Source: Rachicladosporium sp. CCFEE 5018
Lineage: Eukaryota > Ascomycota > Dothideomycetes > Cladosporiales > Cladosporiaceae
Assembly: GCA_002077045.2 (NCBI GenBank)
Contig: KZ111222.1
Coordinates: 1-32,699, forward strand
Reading direction: 5' to 3'
DNA length: 32,699 bases
A program made the translations under genes and the position numbers. Positions 17,217 to 27,595 of this stretch are shown here, piece by piece. Within the stretch, counting starts at the first letter, position 1. Each line of letters begins with the position of its first letter. The notes under the pieces were generated by a model. The model did not search any database. It was not told where the DNA came from and saw nothing but the letters and a program-made list of their open reading frames with translations.

Positions 17217-17498
17217 ATGTCTGCGACCCTTGGGTACTATGAACCCACTCGTAATGCACGTCAAAAGGTTTTCCCTATGCAAAGCGACTGCCACTTCTCC
17301 AGAATTGCGCCAGGACTACGCATCCTTACTTACGAGTATGCTCTCATCCCCAAAAACGAAATCGAGGTCGAATGGCGTTCGGAATCGAACCATTGCCGTC
17401 CCGTTGCCCTACTTAAGACCTGCCAGGCCATCCGTTAAGAGGCTAGCCCGATCTTCCACGAGTTCAATACGTTCCATGCCATGAGTTGTGAAGATTAA
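17217..17498 (+). pseudogene. 2EXR/DUF7730-like small protein fragment
   Basis: From ATG 17217 the frame contains FSRIAPGLRILTYEYAL and then PVALLKTCQAIR, a TAA stop (17436-17438), and EASPIFHEFNTFH in the same frame up to TAA 17498. The layout F..L....R..IYEYAL ... P.LL.TCR.I..EA..IF...NTF is the signature of the fungal 2EXR/DUF7730-type proteins. The stop sits where a Lys or Arg codon is usual, so one change (AAA or similar to TAA) broke it. The role of these proteins is unknown. With 94 codons it is close to the length of the core domain only. Confidence 0.62.
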
Positions 17499-17540
17499 GA
17501 TGGAGATATCTCCGCTGTGTAGCAAGCCTAAAGCGCGAGT

Positions 17541-18008
17541 TCAACTATCATCGTCAATCAATGTCATGCCTGCCATGATGCCGGTCACTTCAGCCAACCC
17601 TGAAAGCATAGGCACCACAAGACCTGTTGACGGAAAAAGGTCACCGTTCAGGGCAGGACGCTTACCTTTTGCAAACTCTTTCATCCGAATTTGATTGTTT
17701 GTGTAAATATACTCCTCCACCCAGTCCGATATGAATATCTCTGCTTGCTGTTGGGTTCGGAAGTGTTGGTGACAGGCATGAGGATGTTTATCAACCGTTG
17801 GTCGAGCGCCTTCTCTGTTTCGATCCATCATTAGCTGAATTGCCAAGACGTACAGAGGCATGATCCTGACGTACTCATAGTAGCGGTAGACGCCGGGAGC
17901 CTTGCCATGAGCCACAGCGTAAAAAGCCGCATCTCCACGTTCTGGAGTTGTGTTCTCGTTCTCAGATCCGATGTCTTGAGCGTAATCAATAATACCTTTC
18001 GTGTGCAC
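17541..18008 (-). CDS. Stand-alone viroplasmin/RNase H1 N-terminal-like domain protein
   Basis: The 155-codon frame contains AAFYAVAHGKAPGVYRYYEY near its start and HFRTQQQAEIFISDWVEEYI further on. This matches the small RNA/DNA-hybrid-binding domain found at the N-terminus of eukaryotic RNase H1 and in caulimovirus-type viroplasmin (Y-AV--G--PGVY...F-T--QAE-FI). No RNase H catalytic domain follows. The first triplet is GTG, so the true start is either in an upstream exon or lost. Between the two conserved blocks lies an insertion absent from the usual domain; a 39-nt segment (17815-17853) with GTACGT, a CTAAT and CAG could be a very short intron and keeps the frame, which is inference. The C-terminal part (LIDDDS end) is not recognised. 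Confidence 0.55.
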   Translation of the reverse strand: MHTKGIIDYAQDIGSENENTTPERGDAAFYAVAHGKAPGVYRYYEYVRIMPLYVLAIQLMMDRNREGARPTVDKHPHACHQHFRTQQQAEIFISDWVEEYIYTNNQIRMKEFAKGKRPALNGDLFPSTGLVVPMLSGLAEVTGIMAGMTLIDDDS

Positions 18009-19056
18009 ATAACCTTACTTATCTTGAAGCTTGACGAAAGTCTTTTGTTCTGTCTTTGAAAAACTAGTCACTCGAAGACGAGCTCATGCCCTGTGCTGAT
18101 ATGTGAGAGATAATTCTGTATCGCAGAGTAGTAAATGTTACCAGGACGAAATTATAGTCTGCTGTTTCATCTGACGACCATGGAGCACAGCGTAATACTC
18201 CTTGTTCTTGCATCGAGGCATTTCTAGGGGTCAATGTTTTGATGACAAAGTTGGAAGTGTGTACGGAGCAGGACACGTGAATAATACGCAGTGGCAGCCA
18301 CTTGAAGTTGTTGGAATTGTAGACCAGAGCATGAAGCTGACATGGGTTGAAAATATCCGGACCGTCACCGTGGACGATAGAGCTTTCCAAGAATAAGACA
18401 CATGTCTCTCAAGGTACATCATCATCATGGACCGAATTGAGAGGCCCACCTTGAGTCGAGACCCCGTGATTAACGTGGTCGATGCGGAGTGCTGTGTCTA
18501 GTGTGGTGGCCTTCATGTCTGGCTGCGCCACGTACATATCGCATGTGCGCAGGCGCCTTGTGCAGCTTCCTGCACTCTATTCGCACGCTGCACCACCCAA
18601 ATACGCTTAGTCGGAAATTGACAGTGGGTAGGAAGTACCGTCATTTGAGTCGTAGAGCTTCTCGAGTACAGACAATCAAGATGGTGTGTGCATCACCTAC
18701 TGCTTATATGATCATAAGCCTATGACGAGAAGATGTGACTGCAGCACTCCAAATCTCCGTGAACATGTTAGCGCTTCACTATCAGGCCTGCCATCGATGC
18801 TGGAGAGTAGAGGGCGCATGCACACGGGTAGGGCGTTTCAACTGAATGGTCTGTGCGTACCGCCCACGTGCTCTGCCCAGACTTGGTGCTACTCCGACTT
18901 TCACCGCCAGCCAAACCCCCAATCCGCATGAGAGCCTCGCACAGATATATACTTCTACGTGTACCCACTCCGTTCGTAATTCTATGACCCACGCCGGCCG
19001 GAGTTTAAGTCCGCAAAAGCTAGGTCTACATCGGCGGGGTTGAACGGCAACCTCCG
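18009..19056. other. One-kilobase stretch without a recognised gene
   Basis: Open frames on both strands stay below 110 codons, most without an ATG, and none shows a family motif. The segment just upstream of 19057 presumably holds the promoter of the next gene; I see only a weak ATATATA (18944-18950) in it. An upstream exon of the minus-strand viroplasmin-like gene could lie at 18010-18400, but I cannot define one. Confidence 0.4.
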
Positions 19057-20802
19057 ATGCTGAAGGACCGGTGTAGGTCAGTCACGGATCAACGAGCTTC
19101 CTCTGACTGGCATCTTAAAGGAAGGACACGGAGAAGGGACCAAATCCAGTCAATAAGAGAGCCTTTACGTTGGAGTACACGTCTGCGCATGGCAGAAGAT
19201 CGTTATCTGCAAAGCGCTATTGAGGTCAGTTGGATAGAACCACAATTGATTTCCCTCCTCGAAGGCCGTGACTTCTTTGGCAGACACGTCCCTGGGATCT
19301 GCTGCACTGAAGCGCTGACCCAGTTCGACCGTCTGCAGGAACGATCTAGTCTCCCTCAAGCGCAGACTCGAAAACGGAAGAGAACACCAGAGGCTGAAGA
19401 TCTACCTGCACAATCAACAGCCGTGTCCCGCCTGAAGCGACGACAAACGTATCCCTCACGCGCTGCTGTCGACTTCACATCTGGTAAGGAGCAGTCAAGG
19501 AGTGCGGGGGGAGGCAAGGGCAACCCGATCGACTACTGGAGAAAAGAAGGGAGGTGGCCGAAGGAATACTTTGAGGGACAGAGCATTATGAGTCATCTAC
19601 TTGCGCGGAAGAAGTCATCGTCCTCTCTTCGGCGCAAACAGTCGGAAGGTGGCTCGGTGGCATCCAGCGGCACCACTCCCAGCGATCAGCAGTCGAGGGA
19701 GGTCAAAAGTGCTCCTTATAAAGATCAACGCTATGAAACTCTTTTGGAGACCAAGGGCAGCTTCATGGGCAGACATGAAGCGGGTGTTGGGGATGTGAGT
19801 AAGAGCTTTCACCGAAAACTGTTGGACACGGAGCAGACCTTGCCTGACAATTCCTTGTTTCGCGACGACCTGTTCGACAAGGCTTGTCAGAACCTTCAGA
19901 ACAAGAATGAGGCGAAGATTGTACAAGACACCAGTCGGTTGATTGTGCCGTCTGCGGAGCACTTGGCCCTCTTTGGAGCTAAAGATCTGGACATTCTGGT
20001 TGAGAGTGTCAACGAGGGGTGGAACAACTCTATACCTCTGATCAAGACTCGTCCTCAGCCTGATTACTCGGCAGGGTTCCGGCGATCCGCATTCACAAGC
20101 GAGCAGCTCCAGAAGCTGCAGCCCTTTATCGGCGACTTGACGGACACGTCGTACTTCATGGCCACATACTATATGTACTTCCCATTCCTGACCTGCGAGG
20201 TCAAGTGTGGAGCTGCCGCGCTAGATGTCGCAGACCGCCAGAACGCTCACAGCATGACTCTTGCTGTTAGAGGTGTTGTTGAGCTTTTCAGGCTAGCCAA
20301 GCGCGAGAAGGAAGTCGATCGAGAGATACTTGCGTTTTCGATCTCGCACGACCATAGCACGGTCAGGATCTACGGCCACTATCCTGTGATCGAGGGAAAA
20401 ACCATTGCCTTTTACCGGCACCCTATTCGCAAGTTTGACTTTACGGAGCAAGATGGGAAAGAGAAGTGGACGGCATACAAGTTTATCAAGAACGTCTATG
20501 ACGTCTGGACGACAATGCACTTCGCAAGGATATGTTCGGTCATCGACGAGTTGCCTCCGGACCTCGCCTTTGAAGTCTCAGAACGATCCAGTTCGCGCGT
20601 TTCGGAGGCGACCGGACTTTCGCAAGGAGTGGAAAGTCTTTTCACTGATCCATCGCATGTCGATACACAGTTCATTAGAACAGAAGGCAGCGGACATGGC
20701 AGCCTCCCTGGTCTACAAGATGTCACGCCAAATTCATCGCTCTCCCCTGGGACCGGACGCGGCACGTCAAAGGGGTCAAAGAAAAGGCGAACTGTGACAT
20801 AA
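19057..20802 (+). CDS. DUF7924-type protein with PD...ExK nuclease-like signature
   Basis: This intact single-exon gene encodes 581 residues. The N-terminal half is basic, Ser-rich and probably disordered (KRKRTPE at 106-112, LKRRQ). WRKEGRWPKEYFE (161-173) and the later block are shared by a multi-copy fungal family I know as DUF7924. The conserved part runs from about 255 to 535 and includes RPQPDYSAGFRRSAF (P335-D336), YFPFLTCEVKCG (E381-x-K383), ADRQNAHSM (Q395), ILAFSISHDHSTVRIYGHYP and WTAYKFIKNVYDVW. A PD followed 45 residues later by ExK, and then a Gln, is the arrangement of PD-(D/E)XK nucleases; activity is inferred, not shown. The tail ends in a basic KGSKKRRTVT, a likely nuclear signal. 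It is the longest undamaged host-type frame between the transposons. The role in the cell is unknown. Confidence 0.83.
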   Translation: MLKDRCRSVTDQRASSDWHLKGRTRRRDQIQSIREPLRWSTRLRMAEDRYLQSAIEVSWIEPQLISLLEGRDFFGRHVPGICCTEALTQFDRLQERSSLPQAQTRKRKRTPEAEDLPAQSTAVSRLKRRQTYPSRAAVDFTSGKEQSRSAGGGKGNPIDYWRKEGRWPKEYFEGQSIMSHLLARKKSSSSLRRKQSEGGSVASSGTTPSDQQSREVKSAPYKDQRYETLLETKGSFMGRHEAGVGDVSKSFHRKLLDTEQTLPDNSLFRDDLFDKACQNLQNKNEAKIVQDTSRLIVPSAEHLALFGAKDLDILVESVNEGWNNSIPLIKTRPQPDYSAGFRRSAFTSEQLQKLQPFIGDLTDTSYFMATYYMYFPFLTCEVKCGAAALDVADRQNAHSMTLAVRGVVELFRLAKREKEVDREILAFSISHDHSTVRIYGHYPVIEGKTIAFYRHPIRKFDFTEQDGKEKWTAYKFIKNVYDVWTTMHFARICSVIDELPPDLAFEVSERSSSRVSEATGLSQGVESLFTDPSHVDTQFIRTEGSGHGSLPGLQDVTPNSSLSPGTGRGTSKGSKKRRTVT

Positions 20803-20885
20803 CACTGTCCGAAGAGAAAGGAGGCACACATACCCCTTCGTTGAATAAACTAGCTAACAATTAGAGTCGCTAGATTATATGGATC

Positions 20886-21665
20886 TTGATCTCGCCTATT
20901 CGGCCGCGCGCTCTTGTCCGGCATGTCGCATCCAGCTCCGAGAAGGCACGACACAAGAACCTTGTCAATGTCAACCACATGATCGATCACTTCAATCAGG
21001 TGGCGGCTTGGGTTTCAAACTACGTCTTATTCCGCGTTAAGCCGAAGCACAGGGCACTCATGCTAGGAGAGTTCATGCGCTGGCACGAGCTCAACAATCA
21101 CAATTTCCTCGGTGCGGTCATCGCGGGCATCAAGTCCTCCGCTGTTGGGCGGCTGCAGGCCACGCGGAACCTGCTACCTCCCGATGTGGGCAAAGACTGG
21201 CTCAAGCTGGAGATCCTGATGAGCTCTTCGCGCTCACATCCCGCGTACCGGCTAGCTTGGGAGAACACAGACGGCGAAGCGGATACCGTACTTGCCTCTA
21301 CATCTGCGAGACCTGGCGTCCGCTGAGTAAGGGAATGCCACTTTCATCGGCGCAGAGCGAGATGCCCCGAGTTAACTGGAGAAAGTTCGAGATCCTGGGG
21401 GAGATGGTGGTGAGCACGTAGCGCGTACAGGATATGCCGTACAGAGGCCTCGTCGATGGTAAGGGTGAGCCGACTATCAAGGAGCTGCTGCTGAAAGGCA
21501 TGCCGGAGAAGGATGAGGACGTACGCCGACCTTTCTGCTGTGACTGCGTAGCAGTACTGACTTCGTGGTATACTGCAGGCGCTCTTCACTCGAAGCCAGC
21601 AGGTCGAGCCATCGGCAGACACCGGTGGTACTTCGGAGAAATCCAAGGAGTTCTTCAAGCGATGA
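20886..21665 (+). pseudogene. RasGEF (CDC25-type) catalytic domain relic
   Basis: RasGEF proteins load Ras-family GTPases with GTP. The first frame contains HFNQVAAWVSNYVLFRVKPK, ALMLGEFMRWHELNNHNFLG, AVIAGIKSSAVGRLQATRNL and HPAYRLAWEN, the central helices of the CDC25 domain. A single-base shift near 21280 leads into RIPYLPLHLRDLASAE-stop-GNATFIGAERD, and a further shift (TAA 21372) into VNWRKFEILGEMVVST-stop, then MPYRGLVDG. A GT-AG intron is still recognisable at 21521-21578 (GTACGC...CTGAC...TGCAG); removing it joins KDED to ALFTRSQQVEPSADTGG, as expected of the C-terminal end, with TGA at 21663-21665. The N-terminal exchange motif and all upstream domains are absent. It is clearly broken and cannot encode an exchange factor. 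Confidence 0.78.
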
Positions 21666-23673
21666 GCGTCCATGGCCCAGGACTCATGACGTATGATGGT
21701 ATAACCCTGATCGTGGAGGCTTGGATAGATGGGCTAGCATGGCGTTACAGTCATTGGCTAGAAGTTCACAGCTTGTCTATAGATGACCTTCAGGCCTCAC
21801 GGTGCAAGAGGAGGACCCACAGTCTGGGCGTGGGGTAGTAATTACTCTCCCTGGTACGACATCAGAATTGGATCAGGTCCTGACGCTGCTGCTTTCGCCG
21901 CTGGATGCGCCTGTGGTCCTTGACAAGTTCTGTTTCGATGCTGGAAAGTTGGAGCATGGTTCGGCAAAGACATAAAGTGTCCATAGTGATCTGCGAGCTG
22001 GCCAGTAGCAGAGGAGACTACTGTCTGCAGACCATGAAGCTTTTAAGAGATCTTGCGGTCGGGCTCTGAAAGTTTGTCCGGGAGATGGGAGAATAGGTCA
22101 AAAAGATGGATGTGGAAAAGAAAGTGGAGGAAGATCAACTTGAAGAGAAGCGGCTATGTGCGTGGGTTGGAACAATGGAGTGTATGAAGCAGTTGCTGTT
22201 CGATCATGGTTTCCGAGGCGACGTTGCTCGCTGTTGCTGTCTCTGTTGTAGACCAGTGCGTCCTCGACTACAGTATCCAGCAGACAGTTCGCCGTATCTT
22301 GACGACGATCGCTAGAGTGGATTCGGGATTCTTGTCTTGGAAAGAACGCTAGCGAATCGTCGCTGGGACACAATGAGCTTTGTCGCAAGGCTGAGCAAGG
22401 CTGACGAAGTGCCATCAGTTCGGAGAGCTTTGCGAGCCGTCTGCATTCTCTACTGAGTGTAAGTACGGTGATTCGCTCGTGCTGGAGTGTTGACGGCTCC
22501 TCAACGTGCGAAAGACTGCTGGGTATTGTGAAAGGCAGTGCAGCTGCGTTAGCTTCATCGCTGAGTCTGGAATGCTGCAAGAATCCTTAGATGCTTATAG
22601 AGCCAGTCTTTTCGAGAAGTTGAGCCTGCTTGTGTCTGCAGCGCGAGAAGGTACAAACGCCGTGAACTCGACCGGTTTCTTGGGACACGCCTATCTCGAA
22701 CGACGTTCCTATGCGGCGGGGAGGACGTTCCGACCCGACAATCTACACCTTCAGCGCGAGGAAGATGTGTGGACCACTTTTCAAGGGAACAACGAGTCCA
22801 TTACCAGCAAGCACGGCCAACTCTGCATCGCAGCCGCACAGTCCTCTCTCTTTCATTCAACCTTCACCACCATCGACTCGCTTGGACGTCTCGAGATGCC
22901 ACGACCAACGTGATTGATATCAGCGTCGGACGCACGTCAAGAAGATCCAAAACCTATGATCACCTTCCCCAACGCACCACAACTAGGAAGACCCTCCACG
23001 CATCCGAAGCCTCCCGCACACTTGCCCCGGATGGGAAGCTATCTTCACCTCATTCGACCCATCGACAGGTGTTGATGCTAGTGATGACTCGAGCGACGCG
23101 GCATGCTTGCTTATGATCGCTGCTAAGCAGGATCTATTCGCAGCCTTACCACCCGAGGTCGCCCTCCCATCCACGCCAATTTCGGGAAACGTCGTCGAGG
23201 AGCCCTCATATCTCACCGTTATGTCGTCTTCATGGAGCAGTGACAAGATGGAAGCCGCGGAACACTCGTCCGTCACAACTCCACCAAGGCGGGCCACTCG
23301 TCCGTGCCTTGAAGCGCTGCTTTCCGCCCATTTCCCCGACAACCGTGTTGCAGCCTCGTGGATCACTCAGAGTTGAGCCATCGAATGTCTCAGATCTTGA
23401 CCCTTCCGTACGCCTGAAGTACCGCGGGTTATCAGCCCTCTGGTCTCGTCTCAGCATGTTCGGCAGACCAGCCAGACGTCGAGCGCAAGAAGAATGCTTC
23501 TGCATGCAAGAGCCTGCGAGCAGCTTCAAACAGGGACACCCCATAGTGCCACAGCTTTCGTCCAAGCGCTCGACAATCCAGAGCCGTTAGTCTTGGCCAT
23601 TCGCGACGGCGAGGATAGTTTGGTAATCTATGGTCATCAGCTATGCTCCCTCAACCACAAGATTAGCATTTAA
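21666..23673. other. Unassigned region with decayed coding frames
   Basis: No family is recognised. Two pieces look like old coding sequence on the plus strand. From about 21930 to 22220 one frame carries a helical, charged stretch (VEKKVEEDQLEEKRLCAWVG) interrupted by TGA and TAG. From 23401 to 23673 a 90-codon open frame ends VLAIRDGEDSLVIYGHQLCS and ten residues later TAA; it has no clear start. A minus-strand frame of 160 codons (22098-22580) has no motif I recognise. The region may be the debris of one or two genes. Confidence 0.35.
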
Positions 23674-24966
23674 TGTCTTTCGCGACAATTCTTTTCTTAC
23701 CTTTCGATTTCCTGTTCAATAAATGTTGTTAGCAACGATAAGCTTAGCGTTCAGTCTTGGTAGATTGGCTAATGTATTGATATATGTACTGTCGTCTTCG
23801 CAATCTGATGCGCATCTAACCAGGATTACACACCATCACGAACGTTAGGATAACTACCAGAGCAGTCAAGAATGCTTGCATTACCAGATATCATACCAAG
23901 AGCCCCAAGCCTCGGTCCTTCAAGGACAGCACAAAATTGAGTGGCACACCTATAGAAAGCGAGGACGGTACTCCATGGATGGTCAGTTTGATGGATTCCG
24001 TCTTCGTGACTGTGTTCATATTGTCGCTTTTTTGAGATGTTGGTGCCGCAACACATAAGCCAAGGACCACTTCCAAAGTCTCATGGACCTCTTTCCGAAA
24101 TGCTAGAGATGTGGGCGTCCAATGATGCCTCACACACTCCCTTGTCCCTGCGAATCGTAACCTGGCTAACTTACTCATCTCTCACGCTGCGGCACGCCGA
24201 TTTGGAAACCCTGGTCTACTGGCGCAAGCTGTGCAGGACATACTACTATGTGGTTGCAGCAGACACACAGAACTGCCTAGCCTGGACGCTGATTGAAGCT
24301 TTACTCTTGCTGAGAGTCTGGTCATAACGCTAAGCAATGCACTCTTCATGTTCTACTTCCGGCTCAACTATTGTCGGCAAAGGTTGCCGATCTCTCGCAC
24401 TACCACCGCAGTCGCACGACGGGACCAGATCAAGAAGAGTTCTAAACGCTCATTCCATCATTGCACGGGCAGATAGAGGCCTTGTGGAGAGATCGTCCGA
24501 TACTGATATGCTGTTCTGCGAGCGAACTCTAAGCTCAAGTCGCTCCCAATATCTCAGAACCTCTCATTTTGGTGAGCACTCTGTTCCCTGACTTACCTCA
24601 CCGAACTAATCGAGATCGGCCGGAACCTCTCCGACGGCCGATGTGCGTCCACCGAAGCACAGGCTTACATGGCGCAGGCCCTCGAAATCATAGATACTCC
24701 AAAGAACGGGGCTTAATTTCAGCCAGCATAACTGCGAACAATTTTCTTGTATGCGATAGAAAGCTTCGAGGCTGCGGACACCAATTGGCAGTATGTTTCG
24801 GCCAGTGTGGTCGCTTGTGTGTTCCTATTACCGCTGACTGGAGTGGAACGCTGTCCCGTCCGAGACTTTGGGTATGTTTGCATGTTGTCCTTTCTCGATC
24901 TTCGAAGTCGCTTCGTTCACGCTGTTCAGATGTCCTTCGGTGCAACGCATGTCTACAATGCAAACT
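23674..24966. other. Unassigned region downstream of the HET gene
   Basis: Short frames only. A possible decayed coding piece on the plus strand reads ELIEIGRNLSDGRCASTEAQ then AYMAQALEIIDTPKNGA-stop (about 24604-24717), with a GTGAGC donor-like site just before it; another ends ALLLLRVWS-stop at 24327. I cannot name either. No RNA gene or repeat is seen. Confidence 0.35.
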
Positions 24967-26873
24967 TCAGCAAACACCAATGTGTGTGAACACTGTGTCT
25001 GTTCCGATCATCTCCCCATCCATAATCCCATATACGTAGCACTCGCCGACGATCTTGTACGCACCACCCTCACTACCAGGACGCGGCAACATCGGCGATT
25101 CTGCACCCACGATGATAGCCACGATGTCTCCGATCTCGACATCCGCAGGCATAAGACCAACAAGACCTTGTGAGGTTCGCGCCAGGCGTCGCCCATGCAG
25201 CCGACCCAATGCAATCAAGTAGAAGTTTACGTCGGATGTGCGGTAGCGTTGATGTTTCTGCCCAGCAGTGCCTAGCTTGACCGCTTCCCATCCTGCTTTT
25301 GCTGCTGGTATCGCTCTCATCTTAATCCCAGTCCCATTCGTGTATTGATCTGCAATAGGGATGCGCCAAGTCCCCTCGGCCCACCGCTCACGGGACAGCT
25401 CGGGAAGCATAGAAGGCACATGCTGCTCTGTAGCCATCATGCCTTCCACTTCCATGAGAAATCTTCCACCTTCCTCCCAAGAGAAGTCAGGATCCATCCG
25501 GTCATAGTTGGCGGCCTGCCAACAACCACCACGCCACGTCACTGTGTCTAACCGTAGTCCTCTGAATTGGATGGTGTCGTCGCTTATCGGTGTAGCGCGA
25601 ACGCTGTGCGATCCAGACGGCTTGAAAAGACCCTTTGTCATGTTTGGATCCCGAAGCCGGAGTCTCCAGTCTGGACTCCACGATGGCATAGTAGCTTGGA
25701 CTTGTGCATAGGATAGCAGCGACACTTGGCCCGAAGATATCATCCAGCGTGTGGCGTCGATAAATATCTCCTCGTCAGACATCCGGTAATCTACGGCGAA
25801 ACCGAGCTCTACGCCCTTACCCACAAGACCCAGCAAGCCAAATATCCGGTCTTGTGGGTTGCGAACACTCATGCCACGAGAAGCTTCACTTCTGGAGAGC
25901 GTCCGCTCAAGGAGAATACATAGACGGTTTTGTGCTGTCATATCCGACTTCTCCTGCCAGGAGTCGTAAAGCCTTCTTGCTCCAACAAGATCGCCAGCAC
26001 CTCCTACGATGCCGTTGTTGATCATATGATCGAATCTGCCGAGCGGGTGACCATAGCCATCCGTGTCTACGTTGCAGTCTACACCAGTTTGCATCGGTAT
26101 AGATAGCTCAGCCTCTCCAACAATCGTCTCCAGCAGATAGCGTTGCAGACATTGTAAGAAAAGGAACCCGGCATTGTATTGCTCACTATCCATGAAGCAG
26201 TCGCCGCATTGAATCCTAATCTCTGTTGCAAGAGCGTATTCCTGCAGCACCCATAGTCGAGACCAGTAGGGTCTTTCGCAAAGTTCCCGCACAGCTTTGA
26301 ACGAATACAGCCACCCAACCCGTTCGATCATTGTTCTCAAGCCTTGGAACTCAGGTTCTTGAGTCTGCAACCCGACAATTAAGGCTAATGCAGTGTGATC
26401 CAGCAGCCCGAGCTTTCCAGCCTCGATCCCGGTGCTCCGCAGGACCTGCATAGCTAGGTCGCTGCCATCTCTTCTTGGCCAAGCCAGACAATGGTCCTTC
26501 GAGCTTTGCCGTATATGTCGTTCATGCGTCTGATCTGATGTGCCTTCTCGACATCGTCCGCTTGGTTGATGCTGAGCGCATCTGCCCAGACCGTTACAAC
26601 CTGATCCGAGCTTCGCAGATGGCTCAATGCAGATGCCAGATTAGCTGTCACTGATATGATCTCTTCATTGACGGAGATGTTCGCGCGTATAGCCTCATCT
26701 CCCCAAGTATAGGAGAGAGCGTTGAAGTCGGGTCTGACGTCGAGGTCAACGCAACGTAAATGGCAGCGAACACGCTCTCGCAAATTCCCACCTCGCTGCC
26801 GAGAGGGAAAGATGTCAAGCACCCGAATCTGATCACGATCTGAGTTCAGCGGTATATCAGTGTAGATGGACAT
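24967..26873 (-). pseudogene. HET-domain protein (het-6-like), broken by one frameshift
   Basis: The first ORF gives, from ATG 26873, MSIYTDIPLNSDRDQIRVLD, FNALSYTWGD (residues 50-59), WADALSINQ (96-104) and RRMNDIYGKARRTIVWLG (115-132), all HET-domain blocks. At 26456-26454 it meets TAG. The next frame, offset by one base, resumes at once with LAMQVLRSTG and runs 494 codons to 24967, with RPYWSRLWVLQEYALA, NPQDRIFGLLGL, PSWSPDWR and a C-terminal GLMPADVEIGDIVAIIVGAE...GECYVYGIMDGE, as in full-length fungal HET proteins of 600-700 residues. One missing base in GCGACCTAGCT would explain the break. Apart from it the gene looks whole, so the loss is recent or a sequencing error. Upstream in-frame codons to 27119 begin with TTG and are probably leader. 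The role would be allorecognition. Confidence 0.85.
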
Positions 26874-27595
26874 CGCAGAGGCTCTGTGTCGGCCATTGGG
26901 CAGTGGGAAGTCAGGTGAAGTAGGTAGTCTTGCACTTTCTGGCGTATAGGGTGATGCGGCTGCCTGGAGTTGTGTTGCGAAGCTTCTGCTTTGTACCCGC
27001 TGTTTCAACCATGGCCTCGACGAGATGACTTCTAAGAGGAGGAGCTGCATGGTAGTGCCAGCCTTGCAGCAAGGTCTAATGCCTGCTTCACCCCGGCAAG
27101 ATAGCAGGCTGAGAGACAAGATCTAAGCTGCGCGCCTCGGTATCGAACGTCTTCGTAGACTGTTATTATTGCCCCGTACCAAGGCACTGTCACGACTGTG
27201 ATCACATCGCTGTACGAGGTTGTCTTGTAGTATCCACCCGCTTGTCCACGTACAGTCTGCTTGTACAGACTCGGCTGGAGCATCTGCTATTCCAATCGAA
27301 GCACAGTAGTAAAAATGTCGGGCGGGCTGTCATGAATCGGTCGAGGAAGAGCGAAGTGAGAAGCCGAAAGAGAGACGCGACGCCGCGCCAAGCCCACTGA
27401 CGCGCTCTCACGTGCTGACTTCGGGTCAAATTGGAAGGGTCGAACAAGAACATGGGAAGGAAGCCCCAGCTAAAATATGCGATGAGGATGCATGTGTTTC
27501 TACAGACAAATAGGTTGACGACCCTCGAATTCGGCTGGTCGCCCAGCTCGAAGCGCTCTAATTGTACAGTCCCTCAGATATATTGACTAGGTTGC
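26874..27595. other. Intergenic region between HET and NLR-like relics
   Basis: Presumed leader and promoter of the minus-strand HET gene on the left side. No other gene, repeat or RNA is recognised. Confidence 0.4.

Noticed and set aside
17385..17405. A GGTTCGATTCC sequence on the minus strand that resembles a tRNA T-arm
   Set aside because: The flanking five bases do not pair as a T-stem and no acceptor, D or anticodon arm fits; the site lies inside the 2EXR-like fragment.
18064..18390. Minus-strand frame of 108 codons
   Set aside because: It starts with TTG, has no family motif, and competes with an equally unconvincing plus-strand frame at 18202-18396.
22098..22580. Minus-strand frame of 160 codons as a possible gene
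   Set aside because: No ATG-context, domain or homology-like pattern is visible; plus-strand traces of coding sequence overlap it.
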